A stretch of 64,000 nt of DNA, taken from assembly GCF_030848805.1 (NCBI RefSeq), contig NC_092363.1, positions 8,060,001 through 8,124,000 of the forward strand. Direction: 5' to 3'. The position numbers were made by a program, and so were the translations under genes. The stretch's first letter is position 1, and every line of letters starts with the position of its first letter. The notes below the pieces were generated by a model. The model saw nothing but the letters and a program-made list of their open reading frames with translations. It had not been told where the DNA came from and did not search any database. Of this stretch, positions 14,847 through 26,795 are shown piece after piece. This stretch comes from Temnothorax longispinosus (Eukaryota; Arthropoda; Insecta; Hymenoptera; Formicidae).

Positions 14847-15021
14847 TTAACCTTTAAGTACACGCGTTATTTTTACTAAATTTTTTTTTATTTTCTCTAA
14901 AAGTAATGTAAGATATGTAAGTTTTAGAGTACATAATAAATAAAACACATAACTCAGAAAATACGTAACAAAAATAGCGCTTGGGATCCAGCCAGACCCC
15001 ATCCATGCAGTTAAAGGTTAA
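14847..15021. mobile_element. TTAA-flanked MITE, piggyBac-like
   Basis: A 167-bp segment (14851-15017) is flanked on both sides by TTAA and ends in CCTTTAA / TTAAAGG, an exact 7-bp terminal inverted repeat (11 bp counting the TTAA copies). A subterminal inverted similarity lies inside: gcgttattttta near 14864 pairs with the complement of aaaaatagcgc near 14970. It has no coding capacity. TTAA target duplication with C-rich ends is the hallmark of the piggyBac superfamily; the assignment is inferred from the ends alone. Nested inside a presumed dpr intron. Confidence 0.55.
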
Positions 15022-17648
15022 ATATCATATAAGTAATATTTAGAGGTCTTTTTAAACCGTCTATATTTCGAGATAAGAAATTTTATTCTGAGTATCTCAT
15101 GGTTTTTTATAGAAAATTCATGTAGTGATTATAAATACGGACCGGAGGATCGATAAGATTTTTCGCATGGATAACAGTGAGAGCAAGAAAAGTCTATGGA
15201 ACTTGAAATTTAATTTATCCTTGTCCAGTGAAATGAGTAAATTTCTTCTCGTAGCAAATCGCGTCAATATAAACACTCGTTTCATATTTTATATGCCTAA
15301 AGACGTATTATAATTATACATGTTTAAATAACGTTTATCAAATAATTTTAGACTGTAAAATCTTTTAAAATAAGTATATGTACGTTATATATACATAATG
15401 TTATTAAAATTAAAATAAAATCTCGCTATTTACAAATCTCTTTTCCGATATATTATCTGGTTTCTTTCTATTTCGGAAAGAGCAAAGAAAATTGGTAAAT
15501 CTGTATTCATGAGTCTCTACATTTTGCTTACTCCCGCTATGTACGACCCCTATCCCTATGCTCATATCTCTATCTACCGATTCGCCCTCGAACAGGCGAC
15601 CAAGAAATAACCAGTTTGCATTCCGTCGCGGTGGCGTGTGAGAACGAGAGAAGAAGTCGACCCCGGGCGCCATTCCTCGATGATGGTATTCGACGGAGGT
15701 GTAACACGGTTTCGACGGACGCGACGGTAGTACGGAGAGCGACATTTGAGCTATCAAAAGTGCGGGTTCGACCCGGGCTAGTCGGAACGAAAGAAGAACG
15801 CGACGATTTGCATTTACCGTATTCTTCCCCCGAGCGTAGAATCAATTTACTCCCGGTGGGATGTACCTACCCGAGCGACCCACTTTCGACAAGCATAGCC
15901 GACGCGAGTACCATAATTCGTGATGCGACCCCTTGTTTTTACCGGCAAGCTTACTCGTAAGTTCGGTACGTTACTTTTCTACGATATTTGACTCGAGATT
16001 ATTGGCTATCACAAGCGATAGCATAATACATACGTCCCTCTCCATAAATATAAAAATGATAACTGATTGTGACATTAATATTTTTGGTGAACTCTCATTC
16101 AATTTTGCGAGGTAATTTCAACGCTAATCGATTTGGCTTTACCGTTTCTCTAATCTAGATACAAGAACATGAAACAAAATCACGATCATGAAATTACACA
16201 TCTCGGGATGTACTCTTTTCCGGAGATTGAAAAGCTCAGATCTGCAGAAAGAGAGTAACGAAATGGAGGACACTGCGAGAGAAGTTGCCGAAGAGACGGT
16301 TGCGCGAATGTCCGATCGTAAAGATTCATTTCGCAAATCAGATCAACCTTAGTTCGCTCGCCGTAGCGCCAGAAACAAATCTTCGTTTCTTATGGCGCTT
16401 TTCACTCCGTTTCGACCACCGTGTCCCCCGTTCTAGTTGATCGCGCGTTTCCCTATTTCGCCCGAAATCACTGTCTATTTGCATCGAATTGCTGTATTCG
16501 GCAGACACGTATACCACCGTGAGATCGGATCGCCTAAACGCAATTTAACATCTCGTCCAACGCGCGCTCGCCCGCCGTATTCGTAAGGCAGAAAATATAC
16601 TGCATCCTTTAAGTTCGATGCAGTACAAAAGATCGGTCTGAATCAGAATTCCAACTTACATTGAATGAATTCGATCTTTAAACCGTTCTTTTTGAAAAAA
16701 AGTTTGCCGGAAGTTTAACATCGTATAACGAGAAAATGTAATTTTGCTTTTATATGGATATTTGTATAAATTTGAAAAATCAATTTGAATATTTGTGCTC
16801 ATTGTTCGATAATTATTGTAATTAAAAAAAGAGAGAGAAAGAAAACCATGTAAATGCGTAAATGCGTAAATTTGTAACATTCAGTTACATTTGTTTAAAG
16901 TTCGCTTTGTTAGTCCGAAGTACGTAAAGTGAATGCGATGAGAAAAGTCAGGATTGAATCGATGCAATGGACAGTGCGCCATTTGTTATCGCGTATAGCG
17001 TATAGCGCGCGTTTTCCAAGACCGAGATGTAAACTGAACTGGATCGACCGGATCGAACTGACCGGATGCAGTTTGCACACCTTGCTGAAACCGCAGCAGG
17101 AAGGAACGGGCATTCACGATTGTGCTTTATTTAGGTCAAGCATCGGGAGCGAGTGTATTCTACGCGTTCGACAAATACAGATTCTGAATGCGAAGCTCTC
17201 GCACAACTGACGCGTGTATCGGCAACATACTCGATCGGATCGATCGATCGTAATAGGTAAATCGAGAGAGCGGATAAAGGTCTTACGGATTCCTGGAAAT
17301 GATCCAACGTGCCTTAGAAATACATTGTTAAATGCAGGTTGAAATTTTCGAAAGGATGAAAAAACGCGTTTATTTTAAGGAAAAAGAAGATATCGGGAAA
17401 AATTTGCTTTACCAATTGGAAATTGCTGTTTCTTTTATACAAAGGAGTAAAATCGAGTTTGTACAAGTTTTCTGCTAATCCTTGGATCTATAAGATCTTG
17501 TAACATTAATTTTTTTATGATATTACTGATACTTTTAATCAAATTTTTCCTTCCTTTAGTAATTATTAAAGAAATCTTAAAGTTACCCATCGACACTTAA
17601 GTCGAATACTTAAATTTATCGAAATTTTCTACTATATCAGTGTTTTGT
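15022..17648. other. Non-coding stretch without recognisable gene
   Basis: No supported gene. Opposite-strand overlapping open frames at 15570-15960 come from a GC-rich patch and match nothing I recognise. A small aaatgcgt direct repeat lies near 16853-16868. Confidence 0.5.
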
Positions 17649-17811
17649 AAATTATAATATATCAGGAAGAATCAACTCTATCCTATCTCTAGAATATAAA
17701 TTTTCATTAAAAAGATATATCATAACTTAATAATTCTAATTTGTATCTTTTCTTTCAAATTTATATTCTAGAGATAGGATAGAGTTGATTCTTCCTGATA
17801 TATTATAATTT
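17649..17811. repeat. Perfect 55-bp inverted repeat (foldback)
   Basis: Positions 17649-17703 are the exact reverse complement of 17757-17811, separated by a 53-bp AT-rich spacer. I compared the arms base by base and found no mismatch; pairing stops just outside on both sides. A transcript would fold into a long fully paired hairpin. No open frame and no obvious target-site duplication are present. It could be a recent foldback or MITE insertion, a hairpin RNA source, or a local inverted duplication. It lies 3.8 kb upstream of the first visible dpr exon. Confidence 0.95.
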
Positions 17812-18145
17812 TTCAGCAGCTTTAGAATTCTATTCTGTTTTTATTCATCAGAATTATGAAACGCTATTACATTGACCCGGATCCAAAACGCGCCAGTTCC
17901 GAAAAGTGTCGCACGAGAAGCAAAGACAAAATCGATTTCTCGAGACAATGCTCTTTGCGAATGCTTCTTGAACGACGCTTCAAGACGTCCAACTTATCCT
18001 AGTTTACATTTTACTCCCGTCGTCTATCGACATCTTTTATTCATCTGAGCACCCGTGTCGCAAAATCGCGTGACAAACTTCTTTAATAAAGTTTCAAATG
18101 AGAGCGTTATGCGGGACATCACCTTCTGCTCCCTCCCCTCTCCTC

Positions 18146-18147
<2 letters not shown>

Positions 18148-18195
<48 letters not shown>

Positions 18196-18204
18196 TCTCT
18201 CTCT
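18148..18204. repeat. (CT)n microsatellite
   Basis: Nearly pure CT repeat of about 28 units with one interruption (CA at about 18189). The Leu-Ser repeat open frames through it are artefacts. Confidence 0.95.
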
Positions 18205-18480
18205 TTCTTTTACAAAGCTACATTATGCTATTATTGAAGATAATAAGGTTTCCACATGTTTAAATTTAAAGTTATTTTTCTGTTTGCAATAAATATGTAA
18301 ACTTGTGTATTTAATATGGAATTGGACATATCGCACTCAGTTAATCAAAGAAAGAGATCGATTTTAATTTTCACTATGAATCATATCTATAGATAGTGGC
18401 ATTGTGTCAAGATTAATTTTAGACTAAACGATTTATGATGATTATATGTATCAACAAGCACTTAAAAATCTACTAAACAG

Positions 18481-18600
18481 TAGGGTAAACTGGGGTAAGA
18501 TGGCCATACAGGAAAGATGACCAACCTATGTTCTTTCAATCTAGCTCGCTATGAAGCATCGAATGAACATGAGTTGGCCATCTTACCCGAGTTTACCCTA
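18481..18600. mobile_element. 120-bp MITE with TA-flanked terminal inverted repeats
   Basis: The left end, beginning TAGGGTAAACTGGGGTAAGA and running 26 bp, is matched by the reverse complement of the right end with one mismatch. The inverted similarity continues inside at lower identity (ccaacctatgttctttcaat against ccaactcatgttcattcgat). The ends abut TA dinucleotides, consistent with a TA target duplication. Nothing is encoded. This is a non-autonomous cut-and-paste element; TA duplication suggests Tc1/mariner or another TA-targeting superfamily, but the family is not assigned. Confidence 0.75.
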
Positions 18601-21600
18601 TAAAGTGTCTGTCGACGGACGATAATCTCTCAACGCTTTCGTCGAACTATTCCGGAAGAATACGAATGATGATCAGGATTGGTTAGAGAAATGGCGGTGC
18701 TTACACTCTGATGTTACTAATTCCTTTGCGTTTATTTGAAACGGGGTCGAGGTCGTAACGAGTACGCAAACGAATCAAGAGTGTTGAGAACTTTTCGTTG
18801 AAGGACCTGAAGGTTCGTCGTCTGATGAGATCGGCTTTTATTCGCGGTTAACCGACATTAAAGCGTACACTCGTGCTATCGATCAGTTCATAGGCGCCGC
18901 TTTCACTACCCCTTGATAGGGATAGCGATGTCATTGATAAAGAAGCAAAAAGAATTGAAAGATTGGGAAAATGTACATACACAGATGACTGAATTTACTT
19001 ACCACGGAACACGAACATGAAGTGGAGCTTGCAAAGTACAGTCCAACGTTCTTTCAGTATGCTGAAAATTATAATAAAATAAATTTAGTAATATTATACA
19101 TACATATATATATATATAATATTAATTGTAGAAAAATTAATACAATTGGTAACAAAAATTAATTACAAAATTAAAATAGATATATTTGTGATTGAATAAT
19201 TTGTATAAAAATATTAGAATATTATATTATTGCACATTTTAACACTTGAGAATTTTAAAATAAATGGAAGGCATATATGGAACGAGCTTAGAGGTGGAAA
19301 AATAAAAAGAACAAGAGAATCATGGAGAAAGGTAGGTGACAAGGATGCGAGATATAACGAAGTGCTGTAGACTTAAAAATAAACGTCGGAAGGTTTTAAA
19401 GTCGAAATCCGGATTCAACGAGAAATCCGGAAGGAAGAGCTCCGCAATGTGAAGGAAAGAGAAAGCGCGCGCGCGCGAACGTAGAGATGGAGACAGAGGG
19501 AATGTCTCAGTACCGTTAACCATTCGGAAGGGGTTAACCGTCGTACCCGGGGTATCATCCGTTGCACAAAAGCCGTAAAGCACGCTGCTCGGTTATTTCG
19601 GTCAATCCTCGAAGAAGAGGCCGTCTAGAAAATATTCACATCGATCTACCGGTTGACCTCTCTCCTCCTATTTCTCCCCTATAATACACGCGCACACGTG
19701 TGCGCATACACGCACGGATAACGGGAACAGGTTCGTCGCCGCAGTAACAGATACCGGATACTCTCTATATACATGAAGCGCCTCAAAGTGCTCTTTCGAA
19801 GGCAGGCACAGAGGCCAGGTCAACCGCATCACTCTTCGGCACCACAAAAGGACACAAAACGGACCGTTCGCTCGTCCGTCTGTGCGTCCGTTCGTCCGAG
19901 CATGGACTATAAATACCCAGGCGTGTCGACGTCCTCAGCATTTTTCGGTATTATAAATAAATTTCCAACATGCGCGCGCGCGACCTCGGTCTGATTCACC
20001 CTCCGTGACGGACTATTATCGAAGGGCGGTATAAAAGGGTGGCGGGAGCGGCCGATAGAGGAGACTTCCGGGGATAATGCCTGCCCGCCGGGATCACCGC
20101 GTGTAATTCTGCATAATTCTCCCGACAGATGCGAGCCCCTAATTCAACTTTCCATAACGACCTCGTTGTGTGTGTCAATTCCCTAGTCGAGGGATAGTCG
20201 CTCGTCCTAAGCCACGACGGCGCAATCTTGTCGCTTCGATTTTCGAATTTGAATTTCGAATGTGAACTTGGACAGAAAATGGGCGACAAGTTTATTGCGA
20301 TCCTTTCCGATATAGCGTATGACAGACTACGTGTCGGATATGCAAAAATATATATATTGCGATTATACAATATATATTACTCTAATGTCTAACTAAAAAT
20401 ATTAAAAGATATTCCTGTATGTGATATATATATATTTTCGAATCATTAAAAACTCTATATCTATATCTATATCTTTTTCATTCTAATGTAAATTGTTAAA
20501 CAATTATGTAAATTATTCAATAATGTTTGTAATTTTTAAATCGCAATGGCGAAGATGTTTACTTCAACAAAATGTACCAGGCTATCAGAAAATAAACTTT
20601 GTTATCCAAACGCGACATTTATGGCAGGTGGGATAAGTTTTCTCCCGCGGAATATTCGAGATAAAAATATATAGAGAGGATTAGCTTTGTTGTTTTTATA
20701 GTGCGCTGACGGTAATGAATGTTGCCTTTTTGTTTTGCAAACACGTACCTAGATCCTCTGTGGTGATATGAATAATAAGATTCCGTATTACGACGTTTTG
20801 CGTTAAAAGGCAGAGCCCACTCCTTATCCTGCCAGCGTCATTGTGCTTTTTATAAACTAACGCGTGGCTGAAGAATCACAAAAATAAGATGCGTCGATCC
20901 AGGAGACATTTACATGAAAGAAACGTAAAATTCTGGGTCGCAACGGAATCTCATCTTTAAATCTTTAGATTTAATCCGGCGCGCGAGAAGCTAAAAAGTT
21001 GCCTTCTGCGTCGGCATGGTAAACTGTCGCCCCGAAGCGCGACGTGACAAATATTCGTTATTTACATAAAGCGCACGTAAAGTCATGAGACGCGCGATAC
21101 GGATCCCCCGCGTATTCGGATTCTAAAGTTTAATGCGGAAGAAAGTCGAGAGAGCGCGTCTTCATCTCACGAATCACGATACACTCGCGCGAAGAAGGCG
21201 GCTCGGTCGAGGCACTGAGAAATCATAACGCATCGCTGGGAAGTGTTCCGCGATAACTGTCTGACATTTGCATGAAATAAGGATTCTAAACGCAGACGTA
21301 ATTTCGTACTCGGATTCGTGAATTTAATCCGGGCAAGAGTTACGCTCCCTCGTTTGCTAAGGGAGAAATGTACGGCGACGCGACGTAGGGAGAAAAACAC
21401 GAAATATTTCTTCTCTTTACTCCCGTGTAATGTAATATTTAATTACACGACCGTAACTTATTATGGCACCTAACTGTTCTCTTCCGCCAGCAAAACAGTC
21501 CTGATAATAAGTCACCCTTACATGTGTACAGTCTGTACGAGTTCCCATTCCTCTCCCTTCTCCGAGCAGGCATAGATATACTCGCGATAGTCTAGAGTAA

Positions 21601-21656
21601 ACCATGTACAAAAATTGTTCGTACGTATATAGAAAAGTCACATTTTTACTTTTCAG
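18601..21656. other. dpr: Presumed dpr intron, 3' part
   Basis: No supported gene. It holds a TA-rich run near 19101-19120 and ctatat repeats near 20453-20472. The sequence ends in a polypyrimidine-containing acceptor, tttttacttttcag, just before the exon at 21657. Confidence 0.55.
19908..19940 (+). promoter_or_regulatory. TATA and initiator-like arrangement (weak)
   Basis: TATAAATA at 19908-19915 is followed 29 bases later by tcagca with its A at 19937, the spacing expected of an insect core promoter. No exon or gene that it would serve is recognised downstream except the internal dpr exon at 21657, so this may be chance. An internal dpr promoter is a speculative alternative. Confidence 0.12.
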
Positions 21657-21784
21657 AGCCAATAACCGAGATTCTGGGTGCGCCGGAGTTGTTCATCAAT
21701 CGAGGTAGCACCATCAATCTCACGTGCGTCGTCCTGCACAGTCCAGAACCACCTGCCTACATTTTCTGGAATCACAACGATGCG
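21657..21784 (+). CDS. dpr: dpr-family protein, internal exon: first half of Ig domain 2
   Basis: Known role of the family: Dpr proteins are neuronal cell-surface immunoglobulin proteins with two Ig domains that bind DIP partners in synaptic and cell-type recognition. The 128-bp exon starts in phase 1 (AG completes a codon, probably GAG) and reads 42 codons beginning PITEILGAPELFINRG. It has the B-strand cysteine in INLTC (TGC 21725-21727), an N-glycosylation sequon NLT, the motif SPEPPAYIFW and the core tryptophan (TGG 21767-21769), ending NHNDA. Acceptor tttcag and donor gtgagt are canonical. By memory the wording is closest to the dpr1 to dpr5 kind of paralogue; the number cannot be fixed here. 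The open frame continuing past 21784 is intron read-through. Confidence 0.95.
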
Positions 21785-23917
21785 GTGAGTTCGATCCTCC
21801 TTCCTTTCGATCCGTTATTATTTCTATTTCTTCAACAATCATCCTGCTACGGGAACCGACATTTGGGTAACACCCCGAGGTTAAGCCCGCCAAGTTTACA
21901 CGCAACGAATAATGCGCAGACGACGCTGCAATATCGCACGATTAGCGAGACCTAGATTTATTACTGACGCGCGCGCGACTCTGGCCAACGTTGACTTTGC
22001 GCACGGATAATTAATGATGATCCTACTTCTCGAGATATATTCTAATATCACGGAAGGCAACGCGTCGAATAAGTTTCTGCTTCGCCGCCGCGAGACCAAG
22101 TTTCCGCGAGATGAAATTTTCAGCACCGCGGCGCACCGGCTAAAACTTCCGTCTTTCTTCGTCATGTTTATTGCGTATACAGTTGTTCGAGATTATTATT
22201 GTCGCTGCTGCTGTCGTTATTATTACGTTCGAGAAATTTTTCTGTCATTAACTTTCTACAAACAACTGTCCGAAATAAGTACATAACATCCTAATGATTT
22301 ATGTCTTAAGTAAGAGAAATTTTCATTTTCTCCTTTAATTGACATAATCTTTCGTAACTCTACAAACTTTTTAATTATGAGAAAATTTCTTAACAGAAAG
22401 ATGGTTATTTTATTAATAATCTAGAAAAAATGTCTAGAAAAAATGTAATATAATAATGTCTAAAAAAAGTACAGGAGACATTTTAGAGTTAATTATAAAA
22501 ACTGTGACAAAAAAATATAAAGTTTGTATCATATTTTGGAAGATCATTTTTTAATAAAATATAGATGAAATGATGAAGAAGCTCTCTTCTAGAACAAAGT
22601 TTTTCTGTTAAAAATTGATTATTTCGCTCTTTTCGATCCGTATAATTTGGAGAACCGATGACAATACGAATAGCAGAAATTCCGAATGGCTATTTGAGAT
22701 GAAATCTGCTTTTCGCAAATTTCGCCACGGGGTAATAGCAGCGAAGAGATGCGTGATAAATGGCCGTACAGGCGTCGCCGTCGGCGAAGGTCGTCTCTAA
22801 TTAGGTACTTCGCCTGGAACTTCAGGAAGTCGAACAGTTCCGATTAGAGCACTGATAAGGGACGATAGGCGCACTTAACCACCTGCTGTCATACAAGAAT
22901 GTTGAGCAACTTGAAATGTTTCCGTAGCTAAGAATTTATCGAGCGATATTTGCATCTTTCGAGACGAGGCACTTTTCTCTCGATGTAATTCCGACTGAAA
23001 TATTTTCGTCACAATCTCGACCGTCAAAGAGAGAGGTAAAGGACAATATTTGCCCGTTCACGATAAAAGTACACGCAGAGTGTTACATGTTTGCGCGGGT
23101 ATTTATTATAATTAATATATCGCACAGGTCGCACACGTTTATGGTTAAGCCAACCAAAAATATATTCTAAAAACTCGAGCTTAAGCTTTTAAAATATGAC
23201 ACATAGAAGAAGAATATTTACATAGATATGCAAATATTCTTCTAAAAACTTCCTTCTTTTACAAAAACCTTAAAAAATGATAAAAAAGATAAAGATTAAT
23301 GATATGAAAACAAAGTACGAATTAACTATCAGATTGAAAAAATATTGCATTGTTTTCCTATTTTAATACTCGTATCTAATTGTAATGAAATCTCTTATCG
23401 CATCCTTTATTGATATATTTGAATGTGATTTGGGATTTCCACGACACATCTTTTGAACTAGCTTTCAGTATGATAACAAAGTTTTTTTGGCAGACGAATT
23501 ATAATTAAGTATGTGCGCGCGCACAAAGGGAGATCATAAAACATTCCGACGGTGGTGGCAGCGACTGTTTGCGAACGGCTGACCGGCCAATAAATTTTGA
23601 TAATGTCCTGGTTGGCTGGCCCGCCGCTAAATCGTGAGAGTCGCGGCAAAATTGGTAACGGCACTCAGGAGGTTCCATTAGGCGCATTAAGCCCTGACCG
23701 AGAGCTTTGGGACTCGCCTGGGTACGTAGAAACAACGTTTGCTCGCGAACCTTAAAGAGAACTCCGTCGTGCGTGACTAACGCGTGCAACCTCGAAGGGT
23801 TCTGGACCGTAAATGAGCCGAGAGGGACTCCCTAATTCCTCGGGATATCATTCCGTCAGTCCCTTCGTCCTCTCTCTCTCTCTCCTGGCGCGAGCCATGC
23901 CCGCCATGGAAGATATT

Positions 23918-23952
23918 GATAATACCCCGTGCGAGGATAATACCCCGTGCGA
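23918..23952. repeat. Tandem duplication of an 18-bp unit
   Basis: The 17-base string gataataccccgtgcga occurs at 23918-23934 and again at 23936-23952, separated by a single g. Confidence 0.95.
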
Positions 23953-25680
23953 TTAGCGAGGATTTAACAGCACCACGTAAGGCGAGGGCGAGGTAACGTT
24001 GACTTCGTGCATAGATAATTAATACGATAATCTTGCTTCCCAGAATATTTCCTACCGATGTATTCTCGCAGAAACAACGTTTGGTATAGATACGGCATCG
24101 TATAGACACCTATTGCCTTATTGGATATCGAATGTGGTTCACTTCTAATAAAATAAATTCGGTAGCATTATATTATGTCAATATTGTTATCGGTATATTC
24201 GAAATAGCTTTACGAGTATACTTTCGTTTTATATTCTTGATTACTTTTCACTTTGCACTCGGAGGATTACGCATGTGGATTTCCACGAAAGCTTACTTAG
24301 TTCAACGGACCGAGGTGCGTCTCTGGGATCATCCTCTTTAAATATTTCGTCAGCGCTTCCTATACTTTTGGCAAAGAAGAGACCTCATATGAGATTGCAC
24401 GCGTTCGCATGAGATCGATTAAAAGACCGAGCGAGATAATAACTACCGCGCTACTCATAGCCGTAATCGCGATTTTGTACGCTCATAATAATTCATGCGC
24501 TGATGGAGGATGCTGTGATGGCTTTCGGACGTGATAAACCTACGGTCGTTACGACCGATAAGGAACGGGAGGAACAGCCCCCAGGAATCGTCTCGGGGGA
24601 ACTGACTGAAATTCTCCTCCGATAATAAAGTCGCCCCGATCGATCCACCGCTACGCGAAACATTTTCCGGCCGCAAGGAATCCACCGGAGTCACCCGGGC
24701 GCGTTTGCTTTCACGCTCCGATACACCTTATCCCTTTGATTTTGATTGAATTTCATGCCCGCGTCTGTTGTGGCGACCACACCCCGAAGCGACCGACGCG
24801 CGACGTGCCGTCTCTTATAGATGCGCGACGAACGATACAATATTGAAATACCTCTATATCTTAAAGATGTTCCAAGTGTCTTAAAACGCGCAAATAATAA
24901 CTTGATATCATGCTAAAAATCGACGAAGAAAATATTTTATTTCGCAAATTCTCAAAAGGAATAAAGAGAAATTGATCATTTCGTTGAAAATTTAATATAT
25001 TTGTGATATATATTAAATGTGATTTCCTAATTACATTTACTATAATAACGCTTAATTATTGATGTATGTAGTAATCAATGAATCTGTATATACTAGCCGG
25101 TATATCGCACGATATTTCATATTTAATATCTAATTTTATTTCTGTTGGCTATCTCTAATGTGTTTTCATTCAAATTAGTCGAGAGTCAATTGATTTATCT
25201 CAAAGAAATTCTATTATGTAATAGTTAAACGAGATAATATATCCCATCTTATTTATATGTCAATCATGGAAGATTGCCAAAAAAGAAAAGAGAGTGAGGA
25301 ACCGATGCCGTTGCCAAATCGATTTCCGCGGTATTACGAGGACAGGAATAAAAGCATGTTTTGCAGATCAGTGGTTGCCATTCGTTGGATAAATGGGAAC
25401 TCGCGTTGGAAGCGCGAGTGCATTAAAATGCCCATGCCCGTAAGAACGAATCACAATTATAATCTTAAACCAATATGGCCGCAGCTCATCCTCTACGCGA
25501 TCTCGATGGACGCGTCCAAATAAAGGGTGGCATGTGCCTTTCGGCGATTAACTTTCGTTGTCGCTAAACGTGTCAGTCCTTTGAGTCGACTCGCGAAAAA
25601 GGCGTAACCCGCATGTCTGGACGTAAGAGATTACCCGATACCGTAATACCAAACCCGATACCAAACAGAACCGTAAAGTA

Positions 25681-26382
25681 AAGGTCGATTCGTGCTATAC
25701 GACACAGACTGTCACGTTCCGGCAACGACACGTATCGGCAGTATCGGCACCGGCATGACAAAATATGCGTATGTTCAGGCTGCTTCGGCAACCGTCCGCC
25801 AGCTGACGTTTAACAGTCACGATAGATGGATCATCCACAACGATGATGAATTGGTTCTTATATATAGCCTTACTTTTAGACAAAGACGAAACCAAAAAGC
25901 CAAAAAAACGAAGGAAAGAAATCGAAAATGGGTATATCAAATATTTAAAAAAAGAAAACTTGAAGGGAAGTATTAGACATTGTCCAAAGACTTACTTAAA
26001 AATATGACAACAAGTTTTACCAGTATTTTAGAATACTGCAATGCAAATTTTATGACTTGTTAAAATTCAACCTATTTCGAATTAATGGCTTATTTTATTA
26101 CATATGAAGGACTTAACGTTTTCAATTAATAATTTTTTTTGGTCCATCTTCTGCTGCGTTCGTTCTCTACCGTTTACTAATTTACACTGTGTAACCCGCA
26201 CCGACACGGGCCGATACAGACCGTCAAAATATTCTTTGCGAGAATGTCGGTCGGTCCGTATCGGTGCCGGTTAGTGTGGACAGTCTCATTTAAAAAGCTT
26301 GTTTTAAAGTTTTGTCGTGCCGGTACGTGTCGTTGCCGAAACGTGACGGTCTGTATAACCTGACTAACCGTGAATCGACCTT
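25681..26382. mobile_element. Degenerate inverted-repeat element, probable non-autonomous DNA transposon
   Basis: The outer ends share an exact 11-bp inverted repeat, aaggtcgattc (25681-25691 against 26372-26382). Inside it, 25705-25740 matches the reverse complement of 26318-26353 with three mismatches in 36 (core cggcaacgacacgta). A second nested inverted repeat, 26192-26214 against 26251-26273, has 20 of 23 positions matching and uses a similar cggcaccga wording. No transposase is encoded and no target duplication is clear. This looks like an old foldback element with repeated subterminal motifs, sitting in the dpr intron. Superfamily unassigned. Confidence 0.6.
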
Positions 26383-26763
26383 AAGACGTGTAAGACAAAC
26401 AACAATGGATTTATGTACACTCGTAAAACCGGGTCATTTTCTGTCCATCCGTAGCCATTCGTCGCGCGACGCACAACATGTGTGCGCTTTATCTTCGTGC
26501 AAACACATCCAAATCGAGTGTATAATCTTTACTTCGTTTACTCACGTACGAAAGTGAGAATATCCCTTTACGCGGACAAGCGCCGACCATTTTTATTTAC
26601 GGTCGTTTGCATGTCTGTTACAATTCAGATGTCGGCAAAGAGCTACTAATAAGTCGTTGAGAAGCTATTTATATTATGTTCATGCGTGATACGCGTCTCG
26701 AACGAAATATCTTTTTCCCAGTTTTTTTTTACGGACTCCTCTTACGTAGTGACTTTAAGAGAA

Positions 26764-26795
<32 letters not shown>
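26764..26795. repeat. (TG)n(GA)n microsatellite
   Basis: About 12 TG units followed by four GA units. Confidence 0.9.

Noticed and set aside
15755..15785. ggttcgaccc resembling a tRNA T-loop
   Set aside because: The flanks do not form a T stem, and no acceptor stem or anticodon arm is present at the right distance.
21689..21955. 88-codon frame overlapping the first dpr exon
   Set aside because: Its first part is the true exon, but residues after position 21784 are intron read-through; the exon joins 33025 instead.
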